From: Syngnathus acus
Lineage: Eukaryota; Chordata; Actinopteri; Syngnathiformes; Syngnathidae
Direction: 5' to 3'
Length of the DNA: 64,000 nucleotides
NCBI RefSeq assembly: GCF_901709675.1
Contig: NC_051103.1
Coordinates: 5,131,501-5,195,500 of the forward strand
A program made the position numbers and the translations under genes. The stretch's first letter is position 1. Each line of letters begins with the position of its first letter. Shown in pieces: positions 25,101 to 36,100 of the stretch. Under the pieces are notes generated by a model, which had not been told where the DNA came from, ran no database searches, and was given only the letters and a program-made list of their open reading frames with translations.

Positions 25101-26944
25101 CCTGGACGGTTCTGCATGGAGGCACGCTGACCTTCCATAAAGACCCCAAATCCACATCGCCAGGCTATTCGGTAGTTCATTTTCTCAAATGTTTTACTGA
25201 ACAGATATGATCTAATCCCTTATCCACGTGACTCGGATAACAAGTTGACACTGTTACACTTATGTCGGAGGAATGCGGCACCGCCTGTTTTGCGTCGGTG
25301 CTCACATGTTTTTTCCCCCCCCCCCTATTCAAAGAACAAAACCAATCAGATCGTCCCGGAGGTGTCAGTGGACCTGCGAGGCGCCATGATCACCTGGGCC
25401 TCTAAAGATAAATCAAGCAAGAAGAATGTTTTAGAGGTACAGTGTTTTGTATGATATGAAATTTTGGCAAATTGAAACATTCTTAACATTTGCTCTTCCA
25501 GTTAAAAAGCAAAAACGGTCTTGAGTTTCTGATCCAGTATGATACTGAGAGCATAATTACCGACTGGCATAAAGTATTATTGGACACCATACGGCAACTG
25601 GTAAGTCGTTGCTGAATTATTTTTTTTGCATTCATGCTATTCATTGGCTATTTATTAATTTAATTTATATTGTTACAGGAGTACCAGGAGCACCACTCCG
25701 AGGAGGAGGATAGCAGCGACGTGTACGAAAAGATCGGCGGGGCGGAGCAACAGTTAACCAGCGACTGGCGTAGGGGTGAGCTCCAGCCATGTTGTGGAAA
25801 GTCATCCACGGCTGCCATTTTAAATCAACTTTTTTTTGGTCAGCCTCCAGACCAAGCGTCACCAGCACCAGCACCACCACCGCTGGAGAAACCGACCCAA
25901 AGAAGGTTCGCACTAAGTTGATCAAGTTCCTTATGAAGCGGCCTTCACTTCAAGCGGTTAAGGAGAAAGGATACATACGAGGTACAGTGAGTGTCGTCAG
26001 GTCCCACCTCTTCAGATTTTTCATACGTACATATTCTGTCCTGCCTCCAGACAACGTGTTCGGCTGCCACCTGGCCACGCTTTGCGCGCAGGAGCAGACC
26101 ACCGTTCCCAGTTTTGTGGAGAAGTGCATAAAAGCTGTGGAGAGGCGAGGTAACGCCCCCCCCTCTCCTGCTACTAACAAATGCAGCTGACTGACTTTTA
26201 AGCGTTGACCTCCAGGTTTGGATATCGACGGACTCTACAGGGTCAGCGGGAACCTCGCCGTCATCCAGAAGCTGCGTTTTAAAGCAGATCATGGTACTCG
26301 TGACATTATTGTTATCATGTTGTTGTTTAGCCACTCATGATGCTTCCCAACAGAGGAACTGGACCTTGAGGACGGCCAGTGGGAGGACGTTCACGTCCTC
26401 ACCGGAGCGCTGAAGCTGTTCTTCCGTGAGCTTCCCGAGCCGCTTTTCCCCAACAGTCTGTTTCCTCAGTTCGTCTCCGCCATCAGTAAGGCAAACCTTT
26501 GGCAGCAAACAAATAAAGCAGAATCATCTTTTATTAATTTTTACCCTCCTTTTTTCGTTGCAGAAATTTTTGATTACAACACAAAGGTGTGTTGCATTTA
26601 TGAGTTGATCCAATCTCTTCCCGCCCCGAATCACGACACCATGAAACTCCTGTTTGGACATTTACGGAGGTCAGCGTCCATTTTGTGTTCACATCTTGTG
26701 CTACATTATGCTTTCTGTCAAGCCTCGCTCTTCTTGATCTTATTGTTTTGATTTCTTGTGTCTCAGGGTCATCCAGTGCGGCGAGGATAACCGCATGACG
26801 GGGCACAATGTCGCCATCGTGTTCGGGCCCACGCTCATGCGGCCCGAAGCAGAGTTGGACAATATTGCTAGGAACACGGTTTACCAGAACCAGATAGTGG
26901 AGCTCATCCTCAACGAGTATGAGCGCCTCTTCCATTCAGGCTGA
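19101..26944 (+). CDS. arhgap27: Rho GTPase-activating protein 27
   Basis: ARHGAP27 (CAMGAP1) inactivates Rac1/Cdc42 and acts in clathrin-mediated endocytosis. Exons: 19101-19478, 23094-23486, 23715-23939, 24023-24103, 24173-24268, 24421-24507, 24910-24977, 25084-25171, 25335-25436, 25502-25600, 25679-25775, 25844-25981, 26051-26149, 26216-26293, 26354-26485, 26564-26669, 26767-26944; total 814 residues, all phases consistent. Domain order: SH3 (about 1-65, with HWWQV and FYIPAQYVREL), WW1 (W159/W182), WW2 (W208/W231), WW3 (W333/W355), PH (about 430-575) and RhoGAP (about 605-814). The catalytic arginine finger is R659 in GLDIDGLYRVSGN. Three WW domains plus SH3 separate it from ARHGAP9 and ARHGAP15 (fewer domains) and favour ARHGAP27 over ARHGAP12. 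The first six exons are all phase 0, allowing modular skipping of WW domains. Confidence 0.95.
19479..23093. other. Intron 1 of arhgap27
   Basis: This is by far the gene's longest intron, at 3.6 kb. It contains a probable alternative first exon (22390-22467), a short (CA)n near 20908, and an isolated open stretch at 19801-19914. Between 19980 and 20420 the DNA is more GC-rich, without a recognised exon. The intron ends in a C12-14 tract directly before the acceptor. Confidence 0.6.
22390..22467 (+). other. arhgap27: Probable alternative first coding exon of arhgap27 (isoform without SH3)
   Basis: An ATG (with a second ATG immediately after) opens 26 codons, MMDLYAGIWPGHRAQRGLTR and six more, ending in CTTCAG followed by the donor GTAGGT. 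The exon ends in phase 0, exactly what the acceptor at 23094 requires. The resulting protein would lack the SH3 domain and begin just before WW1. Human ARHGAP27 has short isoforms lacking SH3, which makes an internal promoter plausible. No upstream acceptor is obvious, so it would be a transcription-start exon. Confidence 0.5.
24305..24366. repeat. Interspersed repeat fragment in an arhgap27 intron
   Basis: The stretch GCGCGAGTACCGATACCGG followed by ATCGATACCGGTCCCAATACC resembles a short repeat found dispersed in many teleost genomes. Identification is from memory and the copy is only about 60 bp. It lies between exons 5 and 6. Confidence 0.45.
24600..24722 (-). repeat. Interspersed repeat fragment (GGGCTGGGCGA type) in an arhgap27 intron
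   Basis: Read on the minus strand, the end reads AGGGCTGGGCGACATGGCC, which I recognise as the terminus of a common teleost dispersed repeat. The intron also holds a long T tract at 24768-24788. Confidence 0.45.
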
Positions 26945-27034
26945 AGGAGTTCATCTCTTTATTTGAAGATTTAACACAAAACATCTTGTAATATAGAAGT
27001 GTATACAGCTAATAATATCAACAAGACATTGTGA

Positions 27035-27064
27035 AATAAATATTACATAGAATGTTTAAATAAA
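27035..27064 (+). terminator. Poly(A) signals of arhgap27
   Basis: Two AATAAA hexamers lie at 27035 and 27059, about 90-115 bp after the stop. A third is at 27236. The clustering suggests alternative 3' ends. Confidence 0.6.
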
Positions 27065-27696
27065 ACAGAATATCTATGCTGTATTGTTAGTTGTCTAATG
27101 ACACCATAGAACTACTGTATATAAAGCTCAACAGGCTGGAGCAGTGGCCATTGAAGGAAATGTATTTGTTGTAAATAATAATAGAAAGCATTCATGTGCT
27201 GAATGTTGTCAAAACTATATGCAAAGTAATTCCATAATAAAATAACTTTGTAAAGAAGATTGATTTTTTTTATTTTGTGATCTTGCTGGGTATTATTTTA
27301 TATATTATTATTATTTTATTATCATTATTACTATTAGTATTAGTAGTAGTAGTTGTAGTAGTAACGACTAATCAAACTTGTACAATAAATGTCAAGCTAT
27401 ATTTAGTTCCGCGTAATGTCGTAAATCGGAACCATTTTGTAGTCGGACGCTCTTTCGGAAGCTGTCAAATGGAGGAAATTGAGTCCATTCGAAGTTGATT
27501 GAGAAAATCGTTTTTTCTTAATTTAGTAAAATTGAAAAAGAATTGTTATATGCCATTTTTAATTAATAACGACTAACACATTGAGTCTCAATTTAATTAA
27601 ATATCAGGATGAATGTCGGCCCTTTTTAATTCCGAGCACTTGTGTTCTGCCGGAACCTATTTGTGGTTGGACGTACTTCTCACCGCATCCGCCGCA
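27065..27696. other. Intergenic region arhgap27 to vps25
   Basis: A short AT-rich spacer. A diverged trinucleotide run (TTA/GTA type) occupies about 27300-27366. The final 70 bp before the vps25 start are more GC-rich and presumably hold its promoter and leader. Confidence 0.5.
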
Positions 27697-29045
27697 ATGA
27701 CTTTCGAGTGGCCATGGCAATACAATTTTCCTCCTTTTTTTACGTAAGTACACATTTTAAACCATATTAAAAGCACCAAGCTTCCTTTTCTACGTGTTGA
27801 ACATTTCAAGTGTGTTGCCTTTGACTGCTAGCTTCATGTTAGTCGGCTTCATTAGGTAAACAAGCCCAAAAAATACGGAAGTGCATTAATTCAAATTAGT
27901 GGCTCTTTAAAAATCTGCAGTTCTGGTTAAATCCAAACATGACAGACATTTGCTGATGTTTACTAAACGAGACTAGTGAAGTTGTTTGTGTGCCTTGGAA
28001 TAAAAAAGGTTAGCCTTCAACGCATCAAGATGATGTTGATGATGATGTTGTGTGTCTTGTCATTGTTTTCCTAAATTGTTGTGTGCAGGCTTCAACCCAA
28101 TGTGGACACGAGACAGAAACAACTGGCAGCGTGGTGTTCGCTGGCCCTGGCCTACTACCGCCATCAAAAGCTTTACACGCTGGATGTAATGGAGGCACAA
28201 GAGAGCCCCGTCTTCAACAATCGCAAGATTAAACGTATCCTCGCAAACATTCAATGAATCCTTTCCAGAGCTATCAATCGAATCAAACCTCTATTTGCTT
28301 GTATGTTGTCTTAGCCCGTCTTTGGCATTTTGATTTGTGTTAAGGTAGCAGACTTTGATCTGATTGTGATTGACAGTAAGCACTTATGACATGTGCTTTA
28401 TACACAAAGCTGCTTTGTCTCGTGTAGTTGACAAATTGACCAGTAAGGTATTTATTTTCCCCCCCCCCTTAACAAAATGGCAGGAAAACTGTCCGTGGAA
28501 GCAATTCAAGTCGTATTTGAGGAGTTGAGGAAAAAAGGTAAGGAGTGAGTTTTATGTATGTTCTTTTTAATAACACTGGGCTCTTGTGTATTTGTGGTGG
28601 TCAGGCAACCTGGAGTGGATGGACAAGAACAAGTCGAGGTGTTTGGTGATGTGGAGGCGGCCTGAGGAATGGGGCAAGCTCATGTATAACTGGGTGAGAA
28701 TGAAGATACTATTAGAGAAAAGTTCATGACTAAGAAATGTAAAAAAATAATAAACAAATGATGACCATGCTTTTGTTTCCTCAGGTGTCCAAAAGCGGAA
28801 TGAACAACACAGTCTTCACGCTTTATGAGCTCGCCAATGGCGACGACACAGAGGGCGAAGGTAAGTTTTTTTGTCGCCGACCTTAGCCGCACCGTGCTCA
28901 TTTGACCTTCTGCCTTTTTACGTGTTGCGCAGAGTTCCACGGCTTGGAGGAGTGGATGCTGCTGCGCTCGCTGCAGGCGCTGCAAACGGATGGCAAAGCC
29001 GAGGTCTTCAGCATGGACGATGGCAAAGGCGTCAAATTTTTTTGA
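27697..29045 (+). CDS. vps25: Vacuolar protein-sorting-associated protein 25 (ESCRT-II subunit)
   Basis: VPS25 is the ESCRT-II subunit present in two copies; it links the complex to ESCRT-III (VPS20/CHMP6) during sorting of ubiquitinated cargo into multivesicular bodies. Exons: 27697-27743, 28089-28234, 28484-28537, 28605-28693, 28785-28860, 28933-29045; 174 residues (human 176). The N-terminal FEWPWQYNFPPFFTLQP contains the proline motif used to bind VPS22/VPS36. Two winged-helix domains follow, with FEELRKKGNLEWMDK, MWRRPEEWGKLMYNWV and the C-terminus DGKGVKFF, all near-identical to human. The start at 27697 (MTFEWPW) corresponds to human MAMSFEWPW minus two residues. An AATAAA at 29246 is the likely poly(A) signal. 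wnk4 follows directly, as in mammals. Confidence 0.98.
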
Positions 29046-29577
29046 GGCGGGGAGATTTTTGGACTGTGGAGGGAGGGTCCCCTGCTCTTGTTGTCATCGC
29101 TCACCTCTGCCTCTGTGTGTTTTTAAATACCGGAAGGTTTTGAGTCATCTGGAGGTAACTTGAATCGACTCAGCCCAATTTATTCTTAATAATTGGAATA
29201 GTCCACAATCAACCTATTTCCTATTCCCTTCATATCATGTGTAAAAATAAATACGACTTGTTTGATAAATTGGACTTTGGCGTGCATACTTGTGTGGGGG
29301 GAAAAACAGCCTGAGCCAAATTATTAGGCACACCTCTACCTGAGGGCTGTTCCTAATATTTTGCTTCCCTTATCAATACCTTTCAAGTTTTTCAAAGGAG
29401 AAATATTATGAGAATATTTTAGAAACAAAAAGATGTACCTAATGATTTGTCCTGTGGGAAGGTTGCATAAACTGTTGACGTCAGCACATCGGTGGGCATG
29501 TTTTTATCCGCCTGTGGGGGGTGTTAAAGTTCTGGAGAGGCCTCTTGCTTGCTTGCGTGTGTTCCAGATGGTAAATG

Positions 29578-29720
29578 GCTCTTTCACTTGTATAGCGCTT
29601 TCCCCCCTCAAAGCGCTTTACACTGAATTCCTCGTTCACCTCCTGATGACGCGGCAACTAGAGATTCAGCATCTTGCTGAAGGACTCTTGGACATGGTCA
29701 CGAGGGGTGGGAGACGACCC
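29578..29720 (+). repeat. Degenerate teleost interspersed repeat (TATAGCGCTTT type)
   Basis: TTGTATAGCGCTTTCCCCCC, then CAAAGCGCTTTACAC, then GATGACGCGGCAACTAGAG, then TTGCTGAAGGACTCTTGGACA follow the order of a repeat very common in fish genomes. Identification is from memory, and the copy is diverged and truncated. Confidence 0.6.
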
Positions 29721-29913
29721 AGCTACCACCCCCAGATGAAGAAGATAAAGCGCCTCCTTGTGGTAAGTCATCGAAAGCAGTGAGGAGGGGAGAGTACAGG
29801 ACAGGGGCGGAGCTAATGGGAGAGACGGAGAGCGCTCTTGATATATCCTGCTGCTGCTCACACACATCTCTTCATATATATACACGGAACAGACCTCCTC
29901 GTTGCTTTTCCAG

Positions 29914-29990
29914 GTGTGGACTCTCGCTGAAGACCAGCTTGGACTATTTCATGAAGAGGAACATGTATTTTGACGCAGCTTAAGGAGCAA
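29914..29990 (+). other. Candidate noncoding 5' exon of wnk4
   Basis: A good acceptor (TTGCTTTTCCAG ending at 29913) and donor (GGAGCAA followed by GTGAGT) bound 77 bp. The exon includes a short ATG frame (29951-29983) closed by TAA, so it is not in frame with the wnk4 coding start. It could equally be chance. Confidence 0.35.
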
Positions 29991-30158
29991 GTGAGTAATT
30001 ATATATTAATTGTTCATCTTTTCTGCCCGAAAAAATGGCATCACCCCCCTCAATTTTTTTTATTTCAATTGATTTCATTGTATTTCTGAAAGTTGCAATT
30101 GTATCGTGTCACCGCAAAGGCACCTTCAAGTCCAGAGCTGCTGGTGGCCAAGCGCACC

Positions 30159-33100
30159 ATGTCACACGCTCAGGTGGAGATCCCCGGATGCGGTTTCCCG
30201 GGTTTGCAGCCGCACGGCCTGGGCGCACGCCGCAACTCGTACGGCTTGCACAAGATCAGCGTGGATGTGGACTCCCCCCTCTTCAGCGGCGCCCTCTCCA
30301 AAGCCCTCTCCTGGTCGGCCGAGAACATCCTCAGCCTGCCCGAATCCCGAGCCGAAGAAGAAGAGGAGGAGCAGGAGGAGGAGAAACCCCGTGTTGACAC
30401 CCCACCCTGCAGCCCCCTTCCGCATGTCGCCGGGTCTCGGTCCGACTCGCCGGGCGAGGGTAAAGGTCGGGTGGTGTCGTCTCGCCTCAACTTTGACCAG
30501 CGGTGGGAAGAAGAAAAGGAGGACGTGGAAACTAAAGCGGTGGCGACGTCACCTGACGGACGCTACCTCAAGTTCAACATCGAGATCGGGAGGGGGTCCT
30601 TCAAGACTGTCTACAAGGGCCTTGACACAGAGACCACGGTGGAAGTGGCCTGGTGCGAGCTTCAGGTAGGGATGTCCTGTCAATGACATCATAGCTTGGT
30701 CATTGAGTCTTTAAAAGTTCTGACATTTAGCATATCACACCGGTATCGTTCCTTGCCGACCTTGGAGCGGCTCCATGTCAAGTTTGGTAAGCTTTGTTGT
30801 CACTGACAACCGAGCCAGCTCTCTGCATGCCTTCAACACGCTTGTGTGTGATGTAAACAACTGAGAGCAGCAGCTGCCTCCTGCCATGCTTTGGTAGCTC
30901 AATAGAGGATTTAAAGGTTTAACGTTGACGGTGTCACTTTAGCCTGGCAGCCAAATGCCACTTTTGAGGTGCTGACCTAAGCCACAGACAAAACCCCTTC
31001 ACCACTGACACACACAAATACACACAGTAGTCATTTTGCTGGCGACATTAGTGTCTAGGACAACAAATAATCGTATTCATTCGAAATCTTCATGCAGTTT
31101 TAGCTTTAGTTCCCACATGGGTTCTCGGTCCAGTTTTTTCCGAGGCCCCACCCATGGTCCTCATGCCAATTATACAAAATGACCATGCGTCCCAGGAATT
31201 AGTCTGTTTCGCCCTGAGAAGTCTACCTGTCAGGTGTGTTGAGGAAAAAAAAAAACTTTCCTACCCCTTTTAGTTGGTGGCCATGTTTTTTAATCTCCGC
31301 TAATGAGCTTAGAGGTGGTTGATATGGTTACAGCCCATGGTGGGTTAACCTCAGCATCTCCGCCGGAAATCTCCATCTAACGTGACCCCCGCCTGCCCGG
31401 AGTGTGTTGGCTAAACAGGACGGAGGCCTGCCATGTTGATGTAGCAGCAGGCGTAGGTTGCCTCACCTGCAAGTCACCTAGAACGACGCGGAAAGGTGAA
31501 GTAAAAAAAAAACGAAGTCTCCCTCTCAAATGTCAGATGTTGCCCACCCCTGTCCTGGAAAATTTATTTGTTGATAAGGAAGCCTGAAGGAGGGACAACT
31601 GATAAGCGTTTACGAGATGGACGTCAGAGCTCATCTTGACGCACACAAAAAAAAAAAGCAGAATCAACGTTGACCGGACAGTAATTCAAGTGGTGGCACT
31701 TTTATTACAACTCTTACATGTCGGCCTCCTATTTGATAAAAGGGTCAAAGTGTTTTCTGTGTGAATTTTTATTTAACTGCCGCATTTACAAATTTAGTCG
31801 ACACGCTTCACGCTGAGTGGAAAGTTGGCCCGCCGAGTGACACTGAGGCTTTGTACATGCCGCCACCAGGCGGACCTTTTTTTTTTTTTTTTGCCACATG
31901 ATGAATCTTTTCCATCTTCCAGGAAATATACCTGACCACAACTGCGGTGCTGTGGTTAAAACGCATGATCTCTATGTATAGAAGAGGAACGATTAATTGA
32001 TCATTATTTTAAAATCGATTCAGTCACGTTGCAATTAAAGTCAGCATGTACTGATCATGTGCCGCCATTTTTGGCGGGCTGGGCCAACGTCATTCCGGAG
32101 AGGCCCGTGTGTTTGTACCTTAATGTACTCTAGTCGGACTTTTCTCGGACGCCACGCTCGCTCCTATTTGGTTCTCGATCAATCTTTCATGCGTGCCCCG
32201 TCACGTGACGAGCAGCTTTTGCATAGCAGCGCTTTGTATACCAGATCCGCTGGGACCTGATTCGTGTAACTCGAGTCCAACTAGCTTGCAGAAGCAGGGT
32301 ACATTTAGTTTTGTATGTTGAAGAACCAGAGCAGGTCAGTAGGAGTGTAGGTGGCGGGATCAGTGGCAAAAGGCTTAAGTGCAGTTTATAGACCGCACCC
32401 TTAGCTAGTCCGTGACAGTAAACATTAGCCGGGTTCAGGCCCGTTAAGAATAAACGAGTAAATAGGCTAATCTCGGGCCCTCTGGGACATGGTGACGCAA
32501 CACTTCCTGGGATGTACCGCACACAGTACAAGTACACTTGTTACATGAGAAATTTGTAAAACATTTCATGTTTTGAGATATTTGTGTTGCGTTTTTAGCC
32601 CGGCTTGCTTATTGCAACATTTTTTTTTGTCAAGTCCACGTGAGCGAGGCGAGTTTTGTTGAAACTTTACGAGGTGCCGTGTACGTGCCCTCGGTGTGTT
32701 CCCCGGAGACCAAATGTTCACCTCCCCGACCGCACGTCACATTGGGCTTGGAAGCGGCACACTGGCACCTCAGTTCTCACTTGTAACTTGCATCAATGGC
32801 GACACTGTATACATGAGTGTCAATACAAAGTGTCAGTCAGACCTGCTCGGTTCACGCCTCTTTGTCTTTGACCTTAATCTGAGATTTGTGGAGAACGTAG
32901 GGCTGAGTGATACGGACTTACATTTTTTTTTTTCTCGGCCCACAAGTGTTTGCTGCGGTTGTCACAATAGGGAGTAAAGAGGGGGGCCGTCCTAAAGCCA
33001 GCTTAACGCATCCGCCGTCCATCCCGCTTATGTAACATCGCTCGTGTGGCACCGACCGGTCCCCCGAGGGGTCCCCTCCCCTAACCCCTTAGACCCCCTC

Positions 33101-36100
33101 TGCTCAATCAACACTGCTCTCTCCCGCGAACATGCAGCTGCAAGAGATGATGGAAAAGCTGCGTCATAGCCTGCGGGATGTTTACTACACGTTCCTGTGC
33201 ATTATGCAACACACAATTATATTCCGATTGAATGCAATTGGGGAATATCCAACTTCAAGTGTGAGGGCCCAAAAATGTTTTTTTTTGTGGACATTTTCAC
33301 ATTTATAGTTGTTTTCTAGTGTGTTTGTGTTGTGGGCCCGAATGTGTCATGGAAAAGTTGGACAGTTGCACGGCCAACTTTATCCTGGCCATTTCTTCTT
33401 TGGCTTAAGCTTCATGCACTATAACTCTGTCTGCCAATAAATGTCTTGCCAGACACAAGCAAGTTGTTGCTTCCTAGAGATGGTTGGTTCCTCCATTGTT
33501 TCATTTTTGTGGCTTTCAGTGGAGAAAAGGAATGTTATGCTATATTCATGGTCCGTAGTGGAAAGTCCCCCTGGCAAGACTTTTCCAACAAATCCTTCCA
33601 ATTTGTGTACTCTGGAGGATTGCTCTCATGCGTATGAATCCAAGAAAAAAACAAACAAACATAAAAAAAAATCTTGCTGTACCTCGGCTACAATTTGCTG
33701 ACTGTAAGCTGATTTTTATCTCGGCCTCGGTGCCCCCAGCTCCAGGAGGCCCTTTGAGAGACACTCTGACAGGTAGCGAGGTAGGAGCGATGGGGTACCG
33801 GGTTTCCTCGACTTGATTGTAAGCGCAAACACACACGAGGAGGCGATGGTTTTTTTTTTTTTTCTTTCTTCCTAGAATTCATACTGAAAGCGGGATTCAT
33901 GGCGGGCAAAGTCTCCTGAGATGTTTCCGCTAAGTTCCTAAATTGCTCCATTCAGGGAACACTGAGGAAGCACAAGAAATGTCTTTGTCCGCATGGCGTC
34001 ATTGCAGTGTTGAAGTGCATGTATGGATTGATGGTGGGGGGGGCTTCAAACCTGTAATCCCCCCCCCCCAACCTTTTTGGAAAATTGCTGCGATTATGCA
34101 ATCGAGGGTGGATGAGCTTGTGGTTTCCACTGCTGTTGCTAATTACTTTAGGTAACAGCCATTTATCAAACCACTGTTTGTATGTAATCATGTGTGCCCC
34201 CCCTGGATTCTCCAGTTGTTGACGTCGTGGTTAATTGCTAGCATATGCTAAGTGTACAGTTTGCTTTTATTTTGGTCCACATTGCAAATGAGAATCTTTT
34301 TCGCAGACTCTTAAGCTGACCAAGGCGGAGCGTCAGCGTTTCAGCGAGGAGGTGGAGATGCTGAAGGGCCTCCAGCATCCCAACATCGTGCGCTTCCACG
34401 ACTCGTGGAAGTCGACGGTGAAGGGACACAAGTGCATCATCCTGGTGACGGAGCTCATGACATCAGGCACGCTCAAGACGTGAGTCTTTTATTTTATTTT
34501 ATTTTATTTTATTTTATTTTATTTTATTTTATTTTATTTTATTTTATTTGGTCCGTAGTTATCTGAAAATGTTTTATTTTATTTTATTTTTTCCCGTAGT
34601 TATCTGAAAAGGTTCAAGGAGATGAAACTGAAGCTGCTCCAGCGCTGGAGCAGTCAAATCCTGAAGGGGCTCCATTTCCTGCACACACGCACGCCGCCCA
34701 TCATCCACCGAGACCTCAAGTGCGACAACATCTTCATCACCGGGCCCACCGGCTCGGTCAAGATCGGCGACCTCGGCCTCGCTACGCTCAAGAGCGCCTC
34801 CTTTGCCAAAAGTGTCATCGGTGAGCTCTCGGGACAAAAAAGTCCCCTTTCTGTTCTTGTTTTAACATGGCTGATTAATTTGTTGACAGGAACGCCTGAG
34901 TTCATGGCTCCCGAGATGTACGAGGAGAAATACGACGAGGCGGTTGACGTCTACGCTTTCGGGATGTGCATCCTGGAAATGGCCACTTCCGAGTATCCTT
35001 ACTCTGAGTGCCAAAACGCCGCGCAGATCTACCGCAAAGTCACCAGCGTAAGTAGCCAAGCCCAATTTATGTGTCTGAACTCAAATTCAAACACGCCAAA
35101 CGTCTGCACGTAGGCACGACGGGCGGGAATGTGTTTTGGAAAATTGTGTTCTGCTCGCAGAGACGTCTGTTTGTGCTCGCTTACATCACATATGCAAAGT
35201 TAGAAAGTGTCCAGAGGACGACGTGCCGATTCAGGCGTCGAGAGTTTCCCCCCTGTTTAATTGCTCGCCTCATAAACCAATGCCAGAGGGAGTCGGCAGA
35301 ATCACCAAAAAATATTCCCTGGAATCACATCGCGCATCAGAGCGACGTCAGATAACGACACGGTCGCCGTGTTTTGACTTCCTCGTGAATCTTTTTGACC
35401 TCGCTTCCACCTCCTCCTTTTTCCCCGCCGCTTATCTGCACTTTAGCAGGCTGTGCTAATCTCAACGCATTCTCGTGATAACGCTCAGAGGAGGGGGAAA
35501 AAAAAAACCTCCTTGTGAACAAATTTCTGCTCACTTTTAACCAAGCACACTTTTTTATAATTCAAAAAAAAAATCACAATAATGTGTGTGACGCAGGGCA
35601 TCAAACCCGACAGCTTCTACAATGTGAAAGTCCCCGAGCTCAAAGAGATCATCGAAGGCTGCATCCACATGAACAACGACGAAAGGTACGCCCGACATCA
35701 CGCGTCATCTCCTCCCGAGTCGTAATCAAACAAAACACCGCCCGTAGGTACACCATCCAAGACTTGCTGGAGCACCCCTTCTTCCAAGAGACCCACGGCG
35801 TGCACGTGGAGCTTGCCGAGGAGGACGACACGCTCAAGTCGGGCCTGAAGCTTTGGCTGCGCATGGACACCAAGAAGCTCCACGGAAAATATAAGGACAA
35901 TAACGCCATTGAGTTTCTCTTTGAGCTGTACAAGGATGTCCCAGAGGAGGTGGCGCAGGAGATGGTGAGGAGCACCAATAAGAACCGAATGGAAAATATA
36001 ACATGGAAATAAATTATGCTAATCAATATTGATTTTTATAAGGCCGTCGTAGTACCGCGAGTTGTTGTGACAGTTACGCTAATGTGAAGCCTGAAGAGAA

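Larger units (their letters stand above)
29046..30158. other. vps25 3' UTR, intergenic DNA and wnk4 leader
   Basis: The region contains the vps25 3' end (AATAAA at 29246-29251), a teleost dispersed repeat fragment (about 29578-29720), and a candidate wnk4 leader exon at 29914-29990. No other coding gene was recognised. Confidence 0.5.

Noticed and set aside
28020-28060. GATGATG strings in a vps25 intron as a possible snoRNA C box
   Set aside because: No matching D box or terminal stem at an appropriate distance.
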